A DNA stretch of 64,000 nucleotides from a bacterium (GTDB lineage: Bacteria; Actinomycetota; Thermoleophilia; Solirubrobacterales; Solirubrobacteraceae): assembly GCA_021323635.1 (NCBI GenBank), contig JAJPKQ010000012.1, positions 1 to 64,000 on the forward strand, given 5' to 3'. Under the pieces are notes generated by a model. The model had not been told where the DNA came from, searched no databases, and saw only the letters and a program-made list of their open reading frames with translations. The position numbers and the translations under genes are program-made. Numbering within the stretch: the first letter of the stretch is position 1; each line of letters begins with the position of its first letter. Of the stretch, positions 18,915 to 29,579 are shown one piece after another.

Positions 18915-19785
18915 AGCGCCAACCCTAGCGGAACTTGCGATCGGAACTCTGAGGCTGCGCGTCTCAGACCTGGAGCGGTCGCTTGCCTTCTACACCCAGC
19001 GAATCGGCTTGATGCTGATCGAGCGCGAAGGAGAGGGGGCCCCTGGCCGTGCGCGGCTTGGCAGCTCAGAGCGCGTGCTGCTCGAGCTGGAGGGAGCGCC
19101 CGAAGCGCCACGCGCCGCGCGCGGCAGCACGGGGCTCTATCACTTTGCGATCCTGCTGCCGACGCGCGCGGACCTCGCGCGCTTTCTGTCGCGCTCCTTG
19201 CGCGCGCGCCTGCCGTTCGTCGGCTTCGCCGATCACTTTGTCAGCGAGGCGCTCTATCTGACAGATCCCGACGGTCACGGGATCGAGATCTACGCCGACC
19301 GCCCGCGCGCCCTCTGGGAGGGCGCGGTCGCACGACGCATGACCACGCAGCCGCTTGACTTTGAGTCGCTCCTGGGCGAGCTTGCAGATCACCAGGCAGC
19401 GAGCTTCGACCGCCTGCCGGCAGGCACGGTGATCGGCCACGTGCACCTCAAGGTCGCCGACATCGCCGCCACGGTCGCCTTCTATCGCGATGTGCTCGGC
19501 CTCGAGCTGACCGCGCAGCTCGGCTCCCAGGCGGCCTTCTTCTCAGCGGGCGGCTACCACCACCACATCGGCGCCAACACCTGGGAGAGCGCCGGCGGCG
19601 CGCCTCCGGCGCCCGAGTCGATCAGGCTGCTGGAGACGACTCTGCTGGTGGCGGAGGAGCGCGAGCTTGCGGATATGATCGGCGCCGTGGAGGACGCCGG
19701 AGGTTCGCTCAGCGGCGATCCGCGCCAGCCGCGCGTGATCGACCCCGCGGGCAACCTGCTGCGCCTGGCGCTCGCGGGCGCGTAG
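18907..19785 (+). CDS. VOC-family extradiol dioxygenase / glyoxalase-like protein (CatE type)
   Basis: A 292-aa protein with two vicinal-oxygen-chelate modules. Module 1 (about 10-135) has LRVSDLERSLAFYTQRIGL, GLYHFAILLPTR and HGIEIYADRP. Module 2 (about 170-285) has HVHLKVADIAATVAFYRDVLG, a His-rich segment YHHHIGANTW and DPAGNLLRL. This two-module form matches CatE-like catechol 2,3-dioxygenases; the metal ligands would be His and Glu of module 2. The substrate is unknown. The ATG at 18907 lies within the N-terminal codons of the divergent lipoprotein gene. The aldo/keto reductase follows 76 bp downstream. Confidence 0.85.
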   Translation: MDTAPTLAELAIGTLRLRVSDLERSLAFYTQRIGLMLIEREGEGAPGRARLGSSERVLLELEGAPEAPRAARGSTGLYHFAILLPTRADLARFLSRSLRARLPFVGFADHFVSEALYLTDPDGHGIEIYADRPRALWEGAVARRMTTQPLDFESLLGELADHQAASFDRLPAGTVIGHVHLKVADIAATVAFYRDVLGLELTAQLGSQAAFFSAGGYHHHIGANTWESAGGAPPAPESIRLLETTLLVAEERELADMIGAVEDAGGSLSGDPRQPRVIDPAGNLLRLALAGA

Positions 19786-19861
19786 CGAGGCTCGCGGGAG
19801 CGCTTCGGCGCGAGCACTGACGCGCGCGGGCGGCAAACGCAAAATCGAACGGAGGTAGCAG

Positions 19862-20842
<981 letters not shown>

Positions 20843-20890
20843 ATGGCGGCAGCGGTGCGCGAGCGTGCGTCGCAGCGCGGGTCAGCGCCG

Positions 20891-21835
20891 TCAGTCGGCA
20901 AGCGCTGAGAGCGTCGCAGGCACCGACTCGGCCAGCGCCTGGAGGTCGTAGCCGCCCTCGAGCACCGCGCCGATCGGCGCGCCCGTGCGCTCGCCTAAAG
21001 CGCGCAGCGCTTTTGCCATCGCCGCGTAGTCGGAGCTCTCAAGCAGGCAGCCGCCAAGCGGGTCGCGTGCGTGCGCGTCGTACCCCGCCGAGATCAGGAT
21101 CAGGCCGGGCGCGAAGGCCTCCGCGGCCGGGATCGCGCGGCGCTCGATCAGATCCAGCCAGAGGCAGCCGTCGGAGCCGGCGGGAACGGGCAGGTTGAGC
21201 GTGCAGCCCGCTCCCGCGCCGGCGCCCGCCTCCTCGGCGGCGCCAGTGCCCGGGTAGAAGGGCCGGCGGTGGATCGAGATGTAGAGGACATCTGCGCGCT
21301 CGTAGAAGATCTCCTGCGTCCCGTTGCCGTGGTGCACGTCCCAGTCGATGATCGCCACACGCCGGCACCCAAGCTCGCGGATCGCGTGCTCGGCGGCGAT
21401 CGCGATGTTGTTGAAGAGGCAAAACCCCATCGCGCGGGCCCGCTCGGCGTGGTGGCCGGGAGGGCGGCAGAGCGAAAAGCCAAATTCGGCCTCGCCCGCA
21501 AGCAGCGCGCGCACAAGCTCGCAGGCGCCGCCGGCCGCGTGCAGCGCGGCGGGGAGAGAGCCCTCGCTGAGGGCGGTGTCAGGGTCGATCAGGCCGCCTC
21601 CCGCGCGCTGCAGGCGCTCGATCTGCGCGATCAGCTCTCGCGAGTGAACGAGCTCAAGCTGCGCATGGGTGGCCGCGGGCGCCTGCATCCGCCGACAGCC
21701 GAGCCAGGAGCGCGCCGTAAGCGCCTGCTCGATCGCCCTCAGCCGCTGCGGGCGCTCGGGGTGCCCTGGGATCAGTGCTCCCGGGTCGTGCGCCAGAGAG
21801 CTCGGATGCGTGAGGATCAAGCCCCGGCCGGCCAT
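20891..21835 (-). CDS. Histone-deacetylase superfamily protein (AcuC/acetoin-utilization type)
   Basis: Zinc amidohydrolase related to AcuC and acetylpolyamine deacetylases, 314 aa. Active-site motifs are PPGHHAERARAMGFC (tandem His), DWDVHHGNGTQEIF (zinc Asp and His), SAGYDAHARDPLGG (zinc Asp) and a C-terminal LEGGYD. The likely reaction is removal of an acetyl group from lysine in a protein or from a polyamine. The ATG at 21835 is chosen because a TAGGCT hexamer lies exactly 8 nt upstream on the minus strand (21844-21849); open codons beyond it are antisense of the Ppx gene. Convergent with the aldo/keto reductase. Confidence 0.92.
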   Translation of the reverse strand: MAGRGLILTHPSSLAHDPGALIPGHPERPQRLRAIEQALTARSWLGCRRMQAPAATHAQLELVHSRELIAQIERLQRAGGGLIDPDTALSEGSLPAALHAAGGACELVRALLAGEAEFGFSLCRPPGHHAERARAMGFCLFNNIAIAAEHAIRELGCRRVAIIDWDVHHGNGTQEIFYERADVLYISIHRRPFYPGTGAAEEAGAGAGAGCTLNLPVPAGSDGCLWLDLIERRAIPAAEAFAPGLILISAGYDAHARDPLGGCLLESSDYAAMAKALRALGERTGAPIGAVLEGGYDLQALAESVPATLSALAD

Positions 21836-21889
21836 CGCCGATGAGCCTAACGGGAGAGGCGCCGAGAGCCGATCTAGCCTTTGATGAGG

Positions 21890-23446
21890 ATGAAAGACGG
21901 TGCGCGCACTGCGGTGATCGACCTCGGCTCGGGCAGCTTCCGGCTGGTCGTATACGCGCTCGAGCGCTCGGGGGCGGGGATGAGCTTCTGGCACCGCACC
22001 GACGAGATCTACGAGCCGGTGCGGATCGCCGAAGGGATGAGCAAGACCGGCGAGCTGCAGGAGCGGCCGATCGATCGGGCGCTGGCCGCGCTTGACGTCT
22101 TTGCGCACTTCTGCGCCGCCAGCGGGCTGGAGGGCGGAGAGATCGATGCGGTGGCGACCGCAGCGATCCGCGAGGCGTCAAACCGCGAGCGCTTCCTGGC
22201 CCTCGCAAGCGAGCGCGCGGGCCTGTCGGTGCGCGTGCTCTCAGGCGCTGAGGAGGCCCGCTACGGCTACCTCGCGGCGGTGAACACGACGACGCTTGCC
22301 GATGGCTGCGTGCTTGAGCTGGGCGGCGGCTCGATGCAGGTGGCACGGGTCAGCGGGCGGCGACTGGAGCGTGTGCGCTCGTGGCCGCTTGGCACGGTCA
22401 ACCTGACAGAACGCTTCCTGGCGGATCGCGGGCCGGCGGCAGCCGGTGACCTGGAGCGGCTGCGGGGCATGCTGCGCAGCGAGCTTGGCGGCGAGCTTGG
22501 CGGGTGCGGCGGCGGGCGCATGGTCGGGCTGGGGGGAACGGTCAGAAACATCGCCGATGCGCTCTCGCGCCGTGCGCAGGCTGCGATCGGCTCGGTGCAG
22601 GGGGCGCCGATCGGCCGCGAGGCGCTTGCTGCGCTGATCGATGACCTTGCCGGGCTGCCGGCGTCTGAGCGCTCGCTGCCGGGCATCAAGCCCGCGCGCG
22701 GCGATGTGATCCTCGCCGGCGCGATCGCGCTGGAGGTCGCGCTGGAGTGCTCGCAGGCAGATGCGATCGAAGCCACCGAGGCGGGCCTGCGCGAGGGGAT
22801 CTTCTTTGAGCGCATGCTGGCGGGCGGCGAGCCGCTGCTTGAGGATGTGCGCCGCAGCGCGGTCCTGAACCTGGCGGCGCGCTACGGCGCCGATGGTCGC
22901 CATGCGGAGCACGTGGCGCGCCTGGCGCTCTCGGCGCTCGAGCAGCTGCGCGCGCTGGGCGTGCACGCCGCAGATGCGCAGGAGGGGGAGCTGCTGTGGG
23001 CGGCGGCGATGCTCCACGACATCGGCATGGCTGTCGACTACGACGACCACCATCGCCACTCGCGCTATCTGATCCTGCACGCAGGGCTGCCCGGCTTTGA
23101 TCAGCGTGAGCTCGCGCTGATCGCGCAGTGCGTGCGCTACCACCGCAAGGACATTCCCACGCCGGGGCCCTTCCGCTCGCTGCTCGGCAAGCGTGAGCGC
23201 GCTCTGCTGCTGCGTCTGGTCGCGCTGCTTCGGCTTGCAGAGGATCTCGAGCGCGCGCGCGACCAGGCCGTTGGGGAGCTGACGCTCCGCTCATCGTCCG
23301 AGGGAATCGTGCTCGAGCTGCACGGGGAGGGGACGCTGGCGCTGCAGCGCTGGGCTGCCGCGCGCGAGAGCAGGCTCTTTGCGCGCGCGTTCGGCCAGAA
23401 GCTGATCGTCGCAAGCGCGCCCTCCCGTGCGCTCGAGCGCGCCTGA
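21890..23446 (+). CDS. ppx: Ppx/GppA family phosphatase with C-terminal HD domain
   Basis: Exopolyphosphatase/guanosine pentaphosphate phosphatase, 518 aa. The N-terminal ASKHA fold starts VIDLGSGSFRLVVY, followed by ATAAIREASNRERFL, GAEEARYGYLA, ELGGGSMQV and GLGGTVRNIAD, all hallmarks of the family. A C-terminal HD-type domain (about 330-500) has MLHDIGMAVDYDDHH and a later His/Asp set. The enzyme degrades polyphosphate or pppGpp, so it links phosphate and stringent metabolism with the rel gene further right. The start at 21890 is 9 nt after TAGCCT (21875-21880); an ATG at 21884 is possible. It ends 6 bp from the convergent glycosyltransferase. Confidence 0.9.
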   Translation: MKDGARTAVIDLGSGSFRLVVYALERSGAGMSFWHRTDEIYEPVRIAEGMSKTGELQERPIDRALAALDVFAHFCAASGLEGGEIDAVATAAIREASNRERFLALASERAGLSVRVLSGAEEARYGYLAAVNTTTLADGCVLELGGGSMQVARVSGRRLERVRSWPLGTVNLTERFLADRGPAAAGDLERLRGMLRSELGGELGGCGGGRMVGLGGTVRNIADALSRRAQAAIGSVQGAPIGREALAALIDDLAGLPASERSLPGIKPARGDVILAGAIALEVALECSQADAIEATEAGLREGIFFERMLAGGEPLLEDVRRSAVLNLAARYGADGRHAEHVARLALSALEQLRALGVHAADAQEGELLWAAAMLHDIGMAVDYDDHHRHSRYLILHAGLPGFDQRELALIAQCVRYHRKDIPTPGPFRSLLGKRERALLLRLVALLRLAEDLERARDQAVGELTLRSSSEGIVLELHGEGTLALQRWAAARESRLFARAFGQKLIVASAPSRALERA

Positions 23447-23452
23447 GCACGA

Positions 23453-25378
23453 CTATGCGGCCGCCAGCGCCGCGGCCTTTCCGCTGCAGTCGTAGAGGGT
23501 GAAGCTGTAGGGGGTCAGCGCAGGGCCGCCCCAGGCGCTCTGCGGCAGCAGCCGGCAGGCTGCGAGGACCGCCTTGGAGGCGCCGTTGCCGCCGCGTTCG
23601 GAGTAGGGGCCGCCGAGCAGCACGTAGCGAGCCTCGTCGTGGGCGACAAGCCAAGCGAGCTGCCGGCCGTCAAGCGCCCGGTCGACGCCCGAGTAGCCGC
23701 CCAGAGCGGCGGCGTGGATGCCCATCAGGATCAGCGGCGCGGCGGCAACCGAGGAGACCGTCAGCAGGGCAAAGCGCTCGTGCGCGGCGTGGAGAGCGAT
23801 GTAGCGCGCAAGGCGCGGGTAGATGCGGCGGTCTTCGCCTTCCAGCCCCACTCCGCCAGGGCCGGCGGCGGCGTGCGGTCCGGCGGCGGGAAAGGTTCCC
23901 TGCACTGGCGCAAGCCATGTCGTTGCGGCATATGCCGCCGGTGCGATCAGCAGCGTGAGCAGCAGCGCGCCCAGCGGCACGGGCGCCCGCGGGCGCCCGC
24001 TGAGGGGCCCCCACAGGGGCGCTCGGAGGCCGGGCAGCGCCAGCAGGCAGAGGATCGCAGCCATCAGCGCCACCGGGGCGATCAGCCAGGGCAGGTAGTC
24101 GGCACGTGCGAGCAGGTAGCCCTGCACAGCAAGCGTCAGGGCGCTTGCGAGGGCGAGCGCCAGCCAGCCTGTGCGCTCGGCGGCTCGCTCGCGGGCGAGC
24201 GCTGCCCCCATTCCGATCAGCGCCGCGGTGGGCGGACCGAGCGCGGAGGTGTAGTAGGGGTGGACGATCCCCTTGGCCGCCGAGAGGATGAGCGCCTCGG
24301 TCAGAAACCAGCCGCCGAAGATGATCAGTGCCGCCCGGCGCCCACGGCTGCGGGCGGCACGCTGCTGCCTGGCGCCCCCTCGCCATGCGAGCGCCAGCGC
24401 AATCAGGGCGATCAGCGCGGGTGCCAGCAGCCATCCATCCTGGCCGCCCAGCTCGCTGTCAAAGAGGCGCAGCGGCCCAGCGGCGCCAGGTTCGCTTCTG
24501 ATCGCCACCAGATGACCTGAGTCAAGCGCTCGGTAGATGTCGAGCTTGGGCGGCTTGGCGGGCGCGTGGGCAAGGCTGAGCGTGGCTGCGCCGGCGCGGT
24601 AGGGGATCTGCCCAGGGCCGCCTTCCTGGCCATCGATGCGGCCAAAGCCGTTGTAGTCGAAGGTCAGACCAAGCTCGGAGTTGCTGCGAGAGCCGCCGAC
24701 ATATGGGCGCTCGTGGGCCGGCGTCAGATCCACAAATGAGAGCCAGGCGAGCGATGCTGCCGCCAGCAGCAGCCCCGCGGCAAGCAGCTGCAGCAGCCGC
24801 CTGCCCAGGGGCAGCGGCGCAGAGAGAAGATAGGCGAGCGCAAGGGCGGGAAGCACGACGTAGGCGGCAAGCGTCTTGGTGTTGAAGGCAAGGCCGACCA
24901 GCAGCGCCGCGGAGAGCAGCGCCCCCAGGCGCCCGTGGAGGCAGGCGCGGAGGGTGAGTGCGCACGCGCCGCTCAGCAGCAGGAGCATCAGCGGGTCGGG
25001 GAGGTTGTCACGGCTGACCGCGACAAAAGCTGGAAAGGGAGCAAGCGCAAGCGCGCCCGCAAGGGCGCCGAAGCGCCCGACGACGCCGCGCAGGGCGAGG
25101 TAGACGAGAAGCACCGTCAGCGCGCCTGCAAGCGCCTCCGGCAGCAGCAGCGCCAGCGGCGTGAAGCCGAAGAGCCTTGCGCTTATGGCCTGCAGCCAGA
25201 GCGCAAGCGGCGGCTTGTCGACCGTGATCAGCCCGCCTGGGTCAAAGGAGACGAAGAGGAAGTTGTGCAGCGATCCGAGCATCGAGCGCACCGCCGCCGA
25301 GTAGAAGGTGTTCGCATAGCCGTTCTGTCCCAGCGCGTAGGCGTTGAAGAGGAGGGAGAGGGCAACCGGGGCAAGCAC
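23453..25378 (-). CDS. Membrane glycosyltransferase, ArnT/PMT-like (GT39/GT83)
   Basis: A polytopic glycosyltransferase (about 10 or more membrane segments) that uses a polyprenyl-phosphate sugar donor outside the membrane. The first extracytoplasmic loop has GQNGYANTFYSAAVRSM and DPGGLITVDKPPLALW, the acidic and DKPP motif of this fold, followed by SRDNLPDPLMLLL. The soluble C-terminal part (about 500-640) carries YSGVDRALDGRQLAWLV and PYSERGGNGASKAVLAACR. The standard start GTG 25378 gives 641 aa but begins inside the first membrane helix; a CTG at 25501 overlapping the upstream stop would give a fuller 682-aa N-terminus. Follows the lipoprotein gene, probably in one operon. Confidence 0.85.
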   Translation of the reverse strand: MLAPVALSLLFNAYALGQNGYANTFYSAAVRSMLGSLHNFLFVSFDPGGLITVDKPPLALWLQAISARLFGFTPLALLLPEALAGALTVLLVYLALRGVVGRFGALAGALALAPFPAFVAVSRDNLPDPLMLLLLSGACALTLRACLHGRLGALLSAALLVGLAFNTKTLAAYVVLPALALAYLLSAPLPLGRRLLQLLAAGLLLAAASLAWLSFVDLTPAHERPYVGGSRSNSELGLTFDYNGFGRIDGQEGGPGQIPYRAGAATLSLAHAPAKPPKLDIYRALDSGHLVAIRSEPGAAGPLRLFDSELGGQDGWLLAPALIALIALALAWRGGARQQRAARSRGRRAALIIFGGWFLTEALILSAAKGIVHPYYTSALGPPTAALIGMGAALARERAAERTGWLALALASALTLAVQGYLLARADYLPWLIAPVALMAAILCLLALPGLRAPLWGPLSGRPRAPVPLGALLLTLLIAPAAYAATTWLAPVQGTFPAAGPHAAAGPGGVGLEGEDRRIYPRLARYIALHAAHERFALLTVSSVAAAPLILMGIHAAALGGYSGVDRALDGRQLAWLVAHDEARYVLLGGPYSERGGNGASKAVLAACRLLPQSAWGGPALTPYSFTLYDCSGKAAALAAA

Positions 25379-25497
25379 GGGCAGGTCGTCCCGATCCAGG
25401 CGGCGGCCGGTCGGCGCGCCCTCGGGCGCAGGAGCGCCGGCCCGCCATCGCCCGCTGCGCTCTGGCGGCGTGCGCAGGGTCGGATGGCTTGCCGCGC

Positions 25498-26010
25498 TCA
25501 GCGTTCTACCTTCACCGCTCGTGTCGTCGTGCCGCGCGCCCCTTCGCCTTCGACGATGACCTCGAGCGTGAGCGGGTAGCCGAGCGCCTGAGCGGGGAAT
25601 TCGAGCTGATCGTGGTAGACGCCGCCGCTCATGTGGCCGCCGGGCCTGCGCGCAACCACAGCGCCGCCGAAGAGGAAGGCGTAGGAGACGGTCCCGTTGA
25701 CCGGCTTGCCCGAGGCGCTGGTTGCGCTGACCGTGATCGGCCACTTGCCGCTCGCCTTCGGTTCGCTTTTCGGTGCCTGCAGGCGCACAGCGATGCTCGC
25801 GGTGGGGCGCGCTGTCGATCTTGACGCCGACGTGCGTGTCGTGGCGGGTGCGGTGGCCGAGCTGGAGGTGGTGGCAGCCCGCTTTGCCGAGGAGCCGCAT
25901 GCTGCAAGCGCGAGGCAGAGCAGGGGGGCTCCAAGCGCCGGAAGCGCTCTGCGCAGGAGGGGTGTGCTTGCGGCGGCCGGGCGCCGGGTACGTCTCTCTT
26001 GCGATCTCAT
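25498..26010 (-). CDS. Secreted lipoprotein of unknown function
   Basis: A 170-aa lipoprotein: basic N-terminus, hydrophobic segment and lipobox LALAACGSS near residue 38. A Ser/Thr/Ala-rich linker follows (about 42-75). The C-terminal beta-rich domain (about 75-170, ITVSATSASGKPVNGTVSYA) looks like an immunoglobulin-type fold. The ATG at 26010 follows a good GGAGGTGAG ribosome-binding site. Its stop overlaps the possible CTG start of the membrane glycosyltransferase, so the products may act together at the envelope. Confidence 0.8.
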   Translation of the reverse strand: MRSQERRTRRPAAASTPLLRRALPALGAPLLCLALAACGSSAKRAATTSSSATAPATTRTSASRSTARPTASIAVRLQAPKSEPKASGKWPITVSATSASGKPVNGTVSYAFLFGGAVVARRPGGHMSGGVYHDQLEFPAQALGYPLTLEVIVEGEGARGTTTRAVKVER

Positions 26011-26124
26011 CTCATCTCACCTCCGTAGGTTTGGACGACAGCCTGCTCGCGCTGGGTGCGCTCGATATCAAGCGCAGCGCGCCGTGCGCGGCGCCCGAGC
26101 GTCGCTGCCGCTGGCGGTAGCAGC

Positions 26125-27234
26125 TCAGAGCAGCGCCCCCAAGAGCCGCTCGATGTCGGCAGGATTGTTCCACGCCCCGACCGATGCGCGCAGCAGCTCA
26201 TGGCCTGGGATCTCGCGCACGATCACCCCTGCATCGGCAAGGCGCTCGCGCTCGGCGGCCGCATCTTGGCTTGGAAAGGAGACCAGCGTTCCTGCGTGGC
26301 GGGCGGCAGGCTCGCGCCCGCGCTGCGCCAGCGCCTCGGCAAGCTCTCCTGCAAGGGCGATCGCGCTCGCCTGGGCAGCGCTCAGGTCGCCCTGCTCGAG
26401 CACATCCAGCGCGGCGATCGCGCCGGCGAGCAGCGGCGCCGAGAGCGCGAAGGAGTCAAAGCGCCTTGCGTCCTCGTGCAGGGTGGCATGCAGGCCGAGG
26501 TCTGCATCGCTGAAGTTCGTGTAGCCGCGGCGCAGCACCGCAAGGCGCTCGCGCAGGTCCTCCCGTACGTAGAGCATGCCGATCCCGTCCGGGCCGCACA
26601 GCCACTTCTGCCCGGCGCCTGCGTAGGCGGCCGCCTGCAGCTCCTGCACGTCGGTCGCCACCGCTCCGATCCCCTGCGCGCCGTCTAAGACCAGCGGCAG
26701 GCGCGCTCCGACCTCCGCAAGCTCTCTCGGCGCAAGCTCGCCGGTGATCCAGCTGACGTGCGAGCAGGCCACCGCGCGCGTCTTTGCGTCAACTGCCTCG
26801 GCGAGGTGCGCGAAGGGCGCTGTTCGGATCCTGACGTCGCGCAGATCGCGCAGCGCCTGCAGCGCACCGAGCAGCCCAGGGTGCTCTTGATCGGAGGTCA
26901 GGATCTCATCGCCCGCCCGCAGCTCGAGCCCGCTGAGCACGATGAAGAGACCGTCGCTGGTGCACGTTGTCAGCGCGACGTCGGCGGCGGCGCAGCCGAG
27001 CAGCTCGCCATAGCGGGCCCGCAGCTGCTGCGCAAGCTCGCTGCGACGCGCAAATCCCCCCGCAGTGCGACCTTCAGAGAGCTCGCGCTCCAGCTCTTGG
27101 CTCATCGCCGCCACGGTCGCGTCTGCGAGCGGGCCGTTGGTGCCGGCGTTCAGATAGGCATGCTCCGCGCAGACCGGAAAGTGGGCACGGAGCAGTGCCT
27201 GCGCAACGCTCCGGTCTGCCTGCGCGCCTGCCAT
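26125..27234 (-). CDS. Aminotransferase class V (cysteine desulfurase / isopenicillin-N-epimerase-like)
   Basis: PLP-dependent fold-type I enzyme, 369 aa. The substrate-side opening AYLNAGTNGPL, the PLP-contact segments TTCTSDGLFIVLSGL, SHVSWITGEL and LDGAQGIGAV, and the Schiff-base lysine in AGAGQKWLCGPDG are all present. No conserved Cys loop of NifS/IscS desulfurases is evident, so a C-S lyase, epimerase or aminotransferase activity is more likely. The start ATG at 27234 is followed by a family-like N-terminus. It is divergent from acetoacetyl-CoA synthetase with 85 bp between start codons. Confidence 0.87.
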   Translation of the reverse strand: MAGAQADRSVAQALLRAHFPVCAEHAYLNAGTNGPLADATVAAMSQELERELSEGRTAGGFARRSELAQQLRARYGELLGCAAADVALTTCTSDGLFIVLSGLELRAGDEILTSDQEHPGLLGALQALRDLRDVRIRTAPFAHLAEAVDAKTRAVACSHVSWITGELAPRELAEVGARLPLVLDGAQGIGAVATDVQELQAAAYAGAGQKWLCGPDGIGMLYVREDLRERLAVLRRGYTNFSDADLGLHATLHEDARRFDSFALSAPLLAGAIAALDVLEQGDLSAAQASAIALAGELAEALAQRGREPAARHAGTLVSFPSQDAAAERERLADAGVIVREIPGHELLRASVGAWNNPADIERLLGALL

Positions 27235-27319
27235 CTGCACGAGCGAGGATAATGAATGTGCGTGCTGGGCCGCTCGCGGCGCTGTGAGCGGCCTGGCGGC
27301 GAGCATGGCAGGAGCCGAT

Positions 27320-29485
27320 ATGAGCGAGGCATTGCAGGGCACGCAGACGGGTCCAGGCGCAAGCGGCGCAGAGGGAAAGCTGCTCTGGGCGCCTTCGGAG
27401 CAGTGGTGTCAGGCAACCCACCTGCACGCGTACATGCGCTACATGGAGGGGCGCGAGGGCATTGAGCTTCCCGACTACGATGCGCTCTGGCGCTTCTCGG
27501 TGCAGGAGCCCGAGCGCTTCTGGGCCTCGATCTGGGATCGCTACGAGGTGCGGTCGTCAGCCCCTTACGAGCGTGTGTGCAGCGGCGGGCAGATGCCCGG
27601 CGTGCGCTGGTTCGAGGGGGCGCGGCTGAACTTTGCGGAGAACCTGCTGGCGCATCGCCCGCGCGAGCCCCGTGCCGACGCGCGTGGATTTGCGGCGGAG
27701 GCGCTGCAGGCCGGCTCCGCCGCGGCGCTTGCGCCCTCGCGCTTCGAGCAGGAGATCGCAGTGCTGCATCGCTCAGAGCTGCGCCCTCTGGAGAGCCTCT
27801 CGCGCAGCGAGCTGCTCGCCTGGAGCGCGCAGATTGCCGCAGCGCTGCGTGCGCTCGGCGTCACCCGCGGCGATCGCGTCTGCGCGTACATGCCGAACAT
27901 CGCCGAGACCCTGGTGGCCTTCCTGGCCTGCGCGTCGATCGGCGCGGTGTGGTCCTCGGCGGCTCCCGAGTTTGGCAGCCAGGCGGTGATCGACCGCTTC
28001 TCCCAGATCGAGCCCAAGGTGCTGCTGGCGGTCGACGGCTACCGCTACGGTGCTCGCGACTTCGATCGGCGCTCTCAGCTGCAGGAGATCGCATCCGCGC
28101 TCCCCTCGCTGCAGGCGCTTGTGCTGCTGCCCTACCTTGACGCCTCCGCCCGCCCGCATCAGCTCGCAGGCGAGGGCGTCCGCGCGCTCAGTTGGGCGGA
28201 GCTTGAGCGGCTTGGCGGCGGCGCCGCGCCGGAGTTCGAGCAGCTGCCCGCCGACCATCCGCTCTGGGTGCTCTACTCCTCCGGGACCACCGGACTGCCC
28301 AAGGCGATCGTCCATGGTCACGGCGGGATCCTGGTGGAGGGGCTCAAGAAGAGCCATCTGCACCTTGATCTGCATCGCGGCGAGCGGATGTTCTGGCACA
28401 CGACCACAGGCTGGATGATGTGGAACTTCCTGATCGGCTGCCTGCTCTCCGATGCTGCGATCGTCCTCTATGACGGTGCGCCCGCCAACCCGCGCGCGGA
28501 GACGCTCTTCGAGCTGGCGGCAGAGACGCGCCTGAGCACTCTGGGCACCAGCGCGGGCTTCATCGCCGCTGCGATGAAGGAGCAGGAGCGAGCCGCGCGG
28601 GGGGCGGCGCTGTCCGAGCGCTTTGACCTCTCCGCCCTGCGCGCGCTGGGCTCGACCGGCTCGCCGCTCTCCCCGGCGGGCTTCGAATGGGGCTATGAGC
28701 AGCTGGGCCCCGAGCTCTGGCTCTTCTCGACCTCCGGGGGGACGGACGTATGCACGGCCTTTGTCTCAGGCTGCCCGCTGCTGCCCGTGCGCGCGGGCGA
28801 GATCCAATGCCGGGCGCTGGGCTGCGCGGTGGAGGCCTTCGATGAGGCAGGGAGGCCGCTGCGGGATGCCGTTGGCGAGCTGGTGATCACCAAGCCGATG
28901 CCCTCGATGCCGCTCTATCTCTGGGGCGACGCCGATGGCAGCCGCTACCGGGAGAGCTACTTCTCGAAATATCCGGGCATCTGGCGCCACGGCGACTGGA
29001 TCAAGATCACCGAGCGCGGGAGCGCCGTCATCTACGGGCGCTCGGATGCGACGATAAACCGCGGTGGCGTGCGTATGGGAACCGCGGAGATCTATCGTGC
29101 GCTTGAGCGCCTGCCGATGGTCAGCGAGGCGCTGCTGGTGGACCTGCCGCGCGGTGGCGCAGTAGCGGAGCTGGGCGCGGAGCTGCAGCTGGTGCTCTTC
29201 GTGGTGCCCGCCGAGGGCAGCGAGATCGATGCGCATGCTGTCGAGGCGATCAAAAGCGCGATTCGCTCCGGCTGCTCGCCCAGGCATGTGCCCGACCGGG
29301 TGATCGCGACCGGCGCGCTGCCGCGCACGCTCTCGGGCAAGCTGATCGAGCTTCCCGTCAAGCGCATGCTCTGCGGGGAGGCGCCGGAGGCTGTGATCAG
29401 CGCCGGCTCGCTTGCGGACCCGAGCGCGCTCGAGCAGCTGCTGGCGGCGGCGCGCGCGGCCGGGGTGGGGACGGCGGAGAGGTAG
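27320..29485 (+). CDS. aacS: Acetoacetyl-CoA synthetase
   Basis: Activates acetoacetate to acetoacetyl-CoA with ATP, feeding ketone-body or polyester carbon into central metabolism. It is 721 aa and belongs to the ANL adenylating superfamily. The N-terminal FWASIWDRYEV and PGVRWFEGARLNFAENLL are typical of AacS. The ATP-binding P-loop is YSSGTTGLPKAIVH, then HTTTGWMMWNFL and YGRSDATINRGGVRMGT, and the C-terminal catalytic lysine is in PRTLSGKLIELPVKR. A ~35-residue insertion rich in Ala/Arg lies at about 115-150. The ATG at 27320 follows a GGAG ribosome-binding site. Confidence 0.92.
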   Translation: MSEALQGTQTGPGASGAEGKLLWAPSEQWCQATHLHAYMRYMEGREGIELPDYDALWRFSVQEPERFWASIWDRYEVRSSAPYERVCSGGQMPGVRWFEGARLNFAENLLAHRPREPRADARGFAAEALQAGSAAALAPSRFEQEIAVLHRSELRPLESLSRSELLAWSAQIAAALRALGVTRGDRVCAYMPNIAETLVAFLACASIGAVWSSAAPEFGSQAVIDRFSQIEPKVLLAVDGYRYGARDFDRRSQLQEIASALPSLQALVLLPYLDASARPHQLAGEGVRALSWAELERLGGGAAPEFEQLPADHPLWVLYSSGTTGLPKAIVHGHGGILVEGLKKSHLHLDLHRGERMFWHTTTGWMMWNFLIGCLLSDAAIVLYDGAPANPRAETLFELAAETRLSTLGTSAGFIAAAMKEQERAARGAALSERFDLSALRALGSTGSPLSPAGFEWGYEQLGPELWLFSTSGGTDVCTAFVSGCPLLPVRAGEIQCRALGCAVEAFDEAGRPLRDAVGELVITKPMPSMPLYLWGDADGSRYRESYFSKYPGIWRHGDWIKITERGSAVIYGRSDATINRGGVRMGTAEIYRALERLPMVSEALLVDLPRGGAVAELGAELQLVLFVVPAEGSEIDAHAVEAIKSAIRSGCSPRHVPDRVIATGALPRTLSGKLIELPVKRMLCGEAPEAVISAGSLADPSALEQLLAAARAAGVGTAER

Positions 29486-29579
29486 AGATGGCCTCGCCGA
29501 GCATCCGTGCGCGCTTGCGAGCAAGAATTGAAGGAGTGCGTGCCGCAGGCGTCGAAACTGTTCGCCGATGGAGCGATCG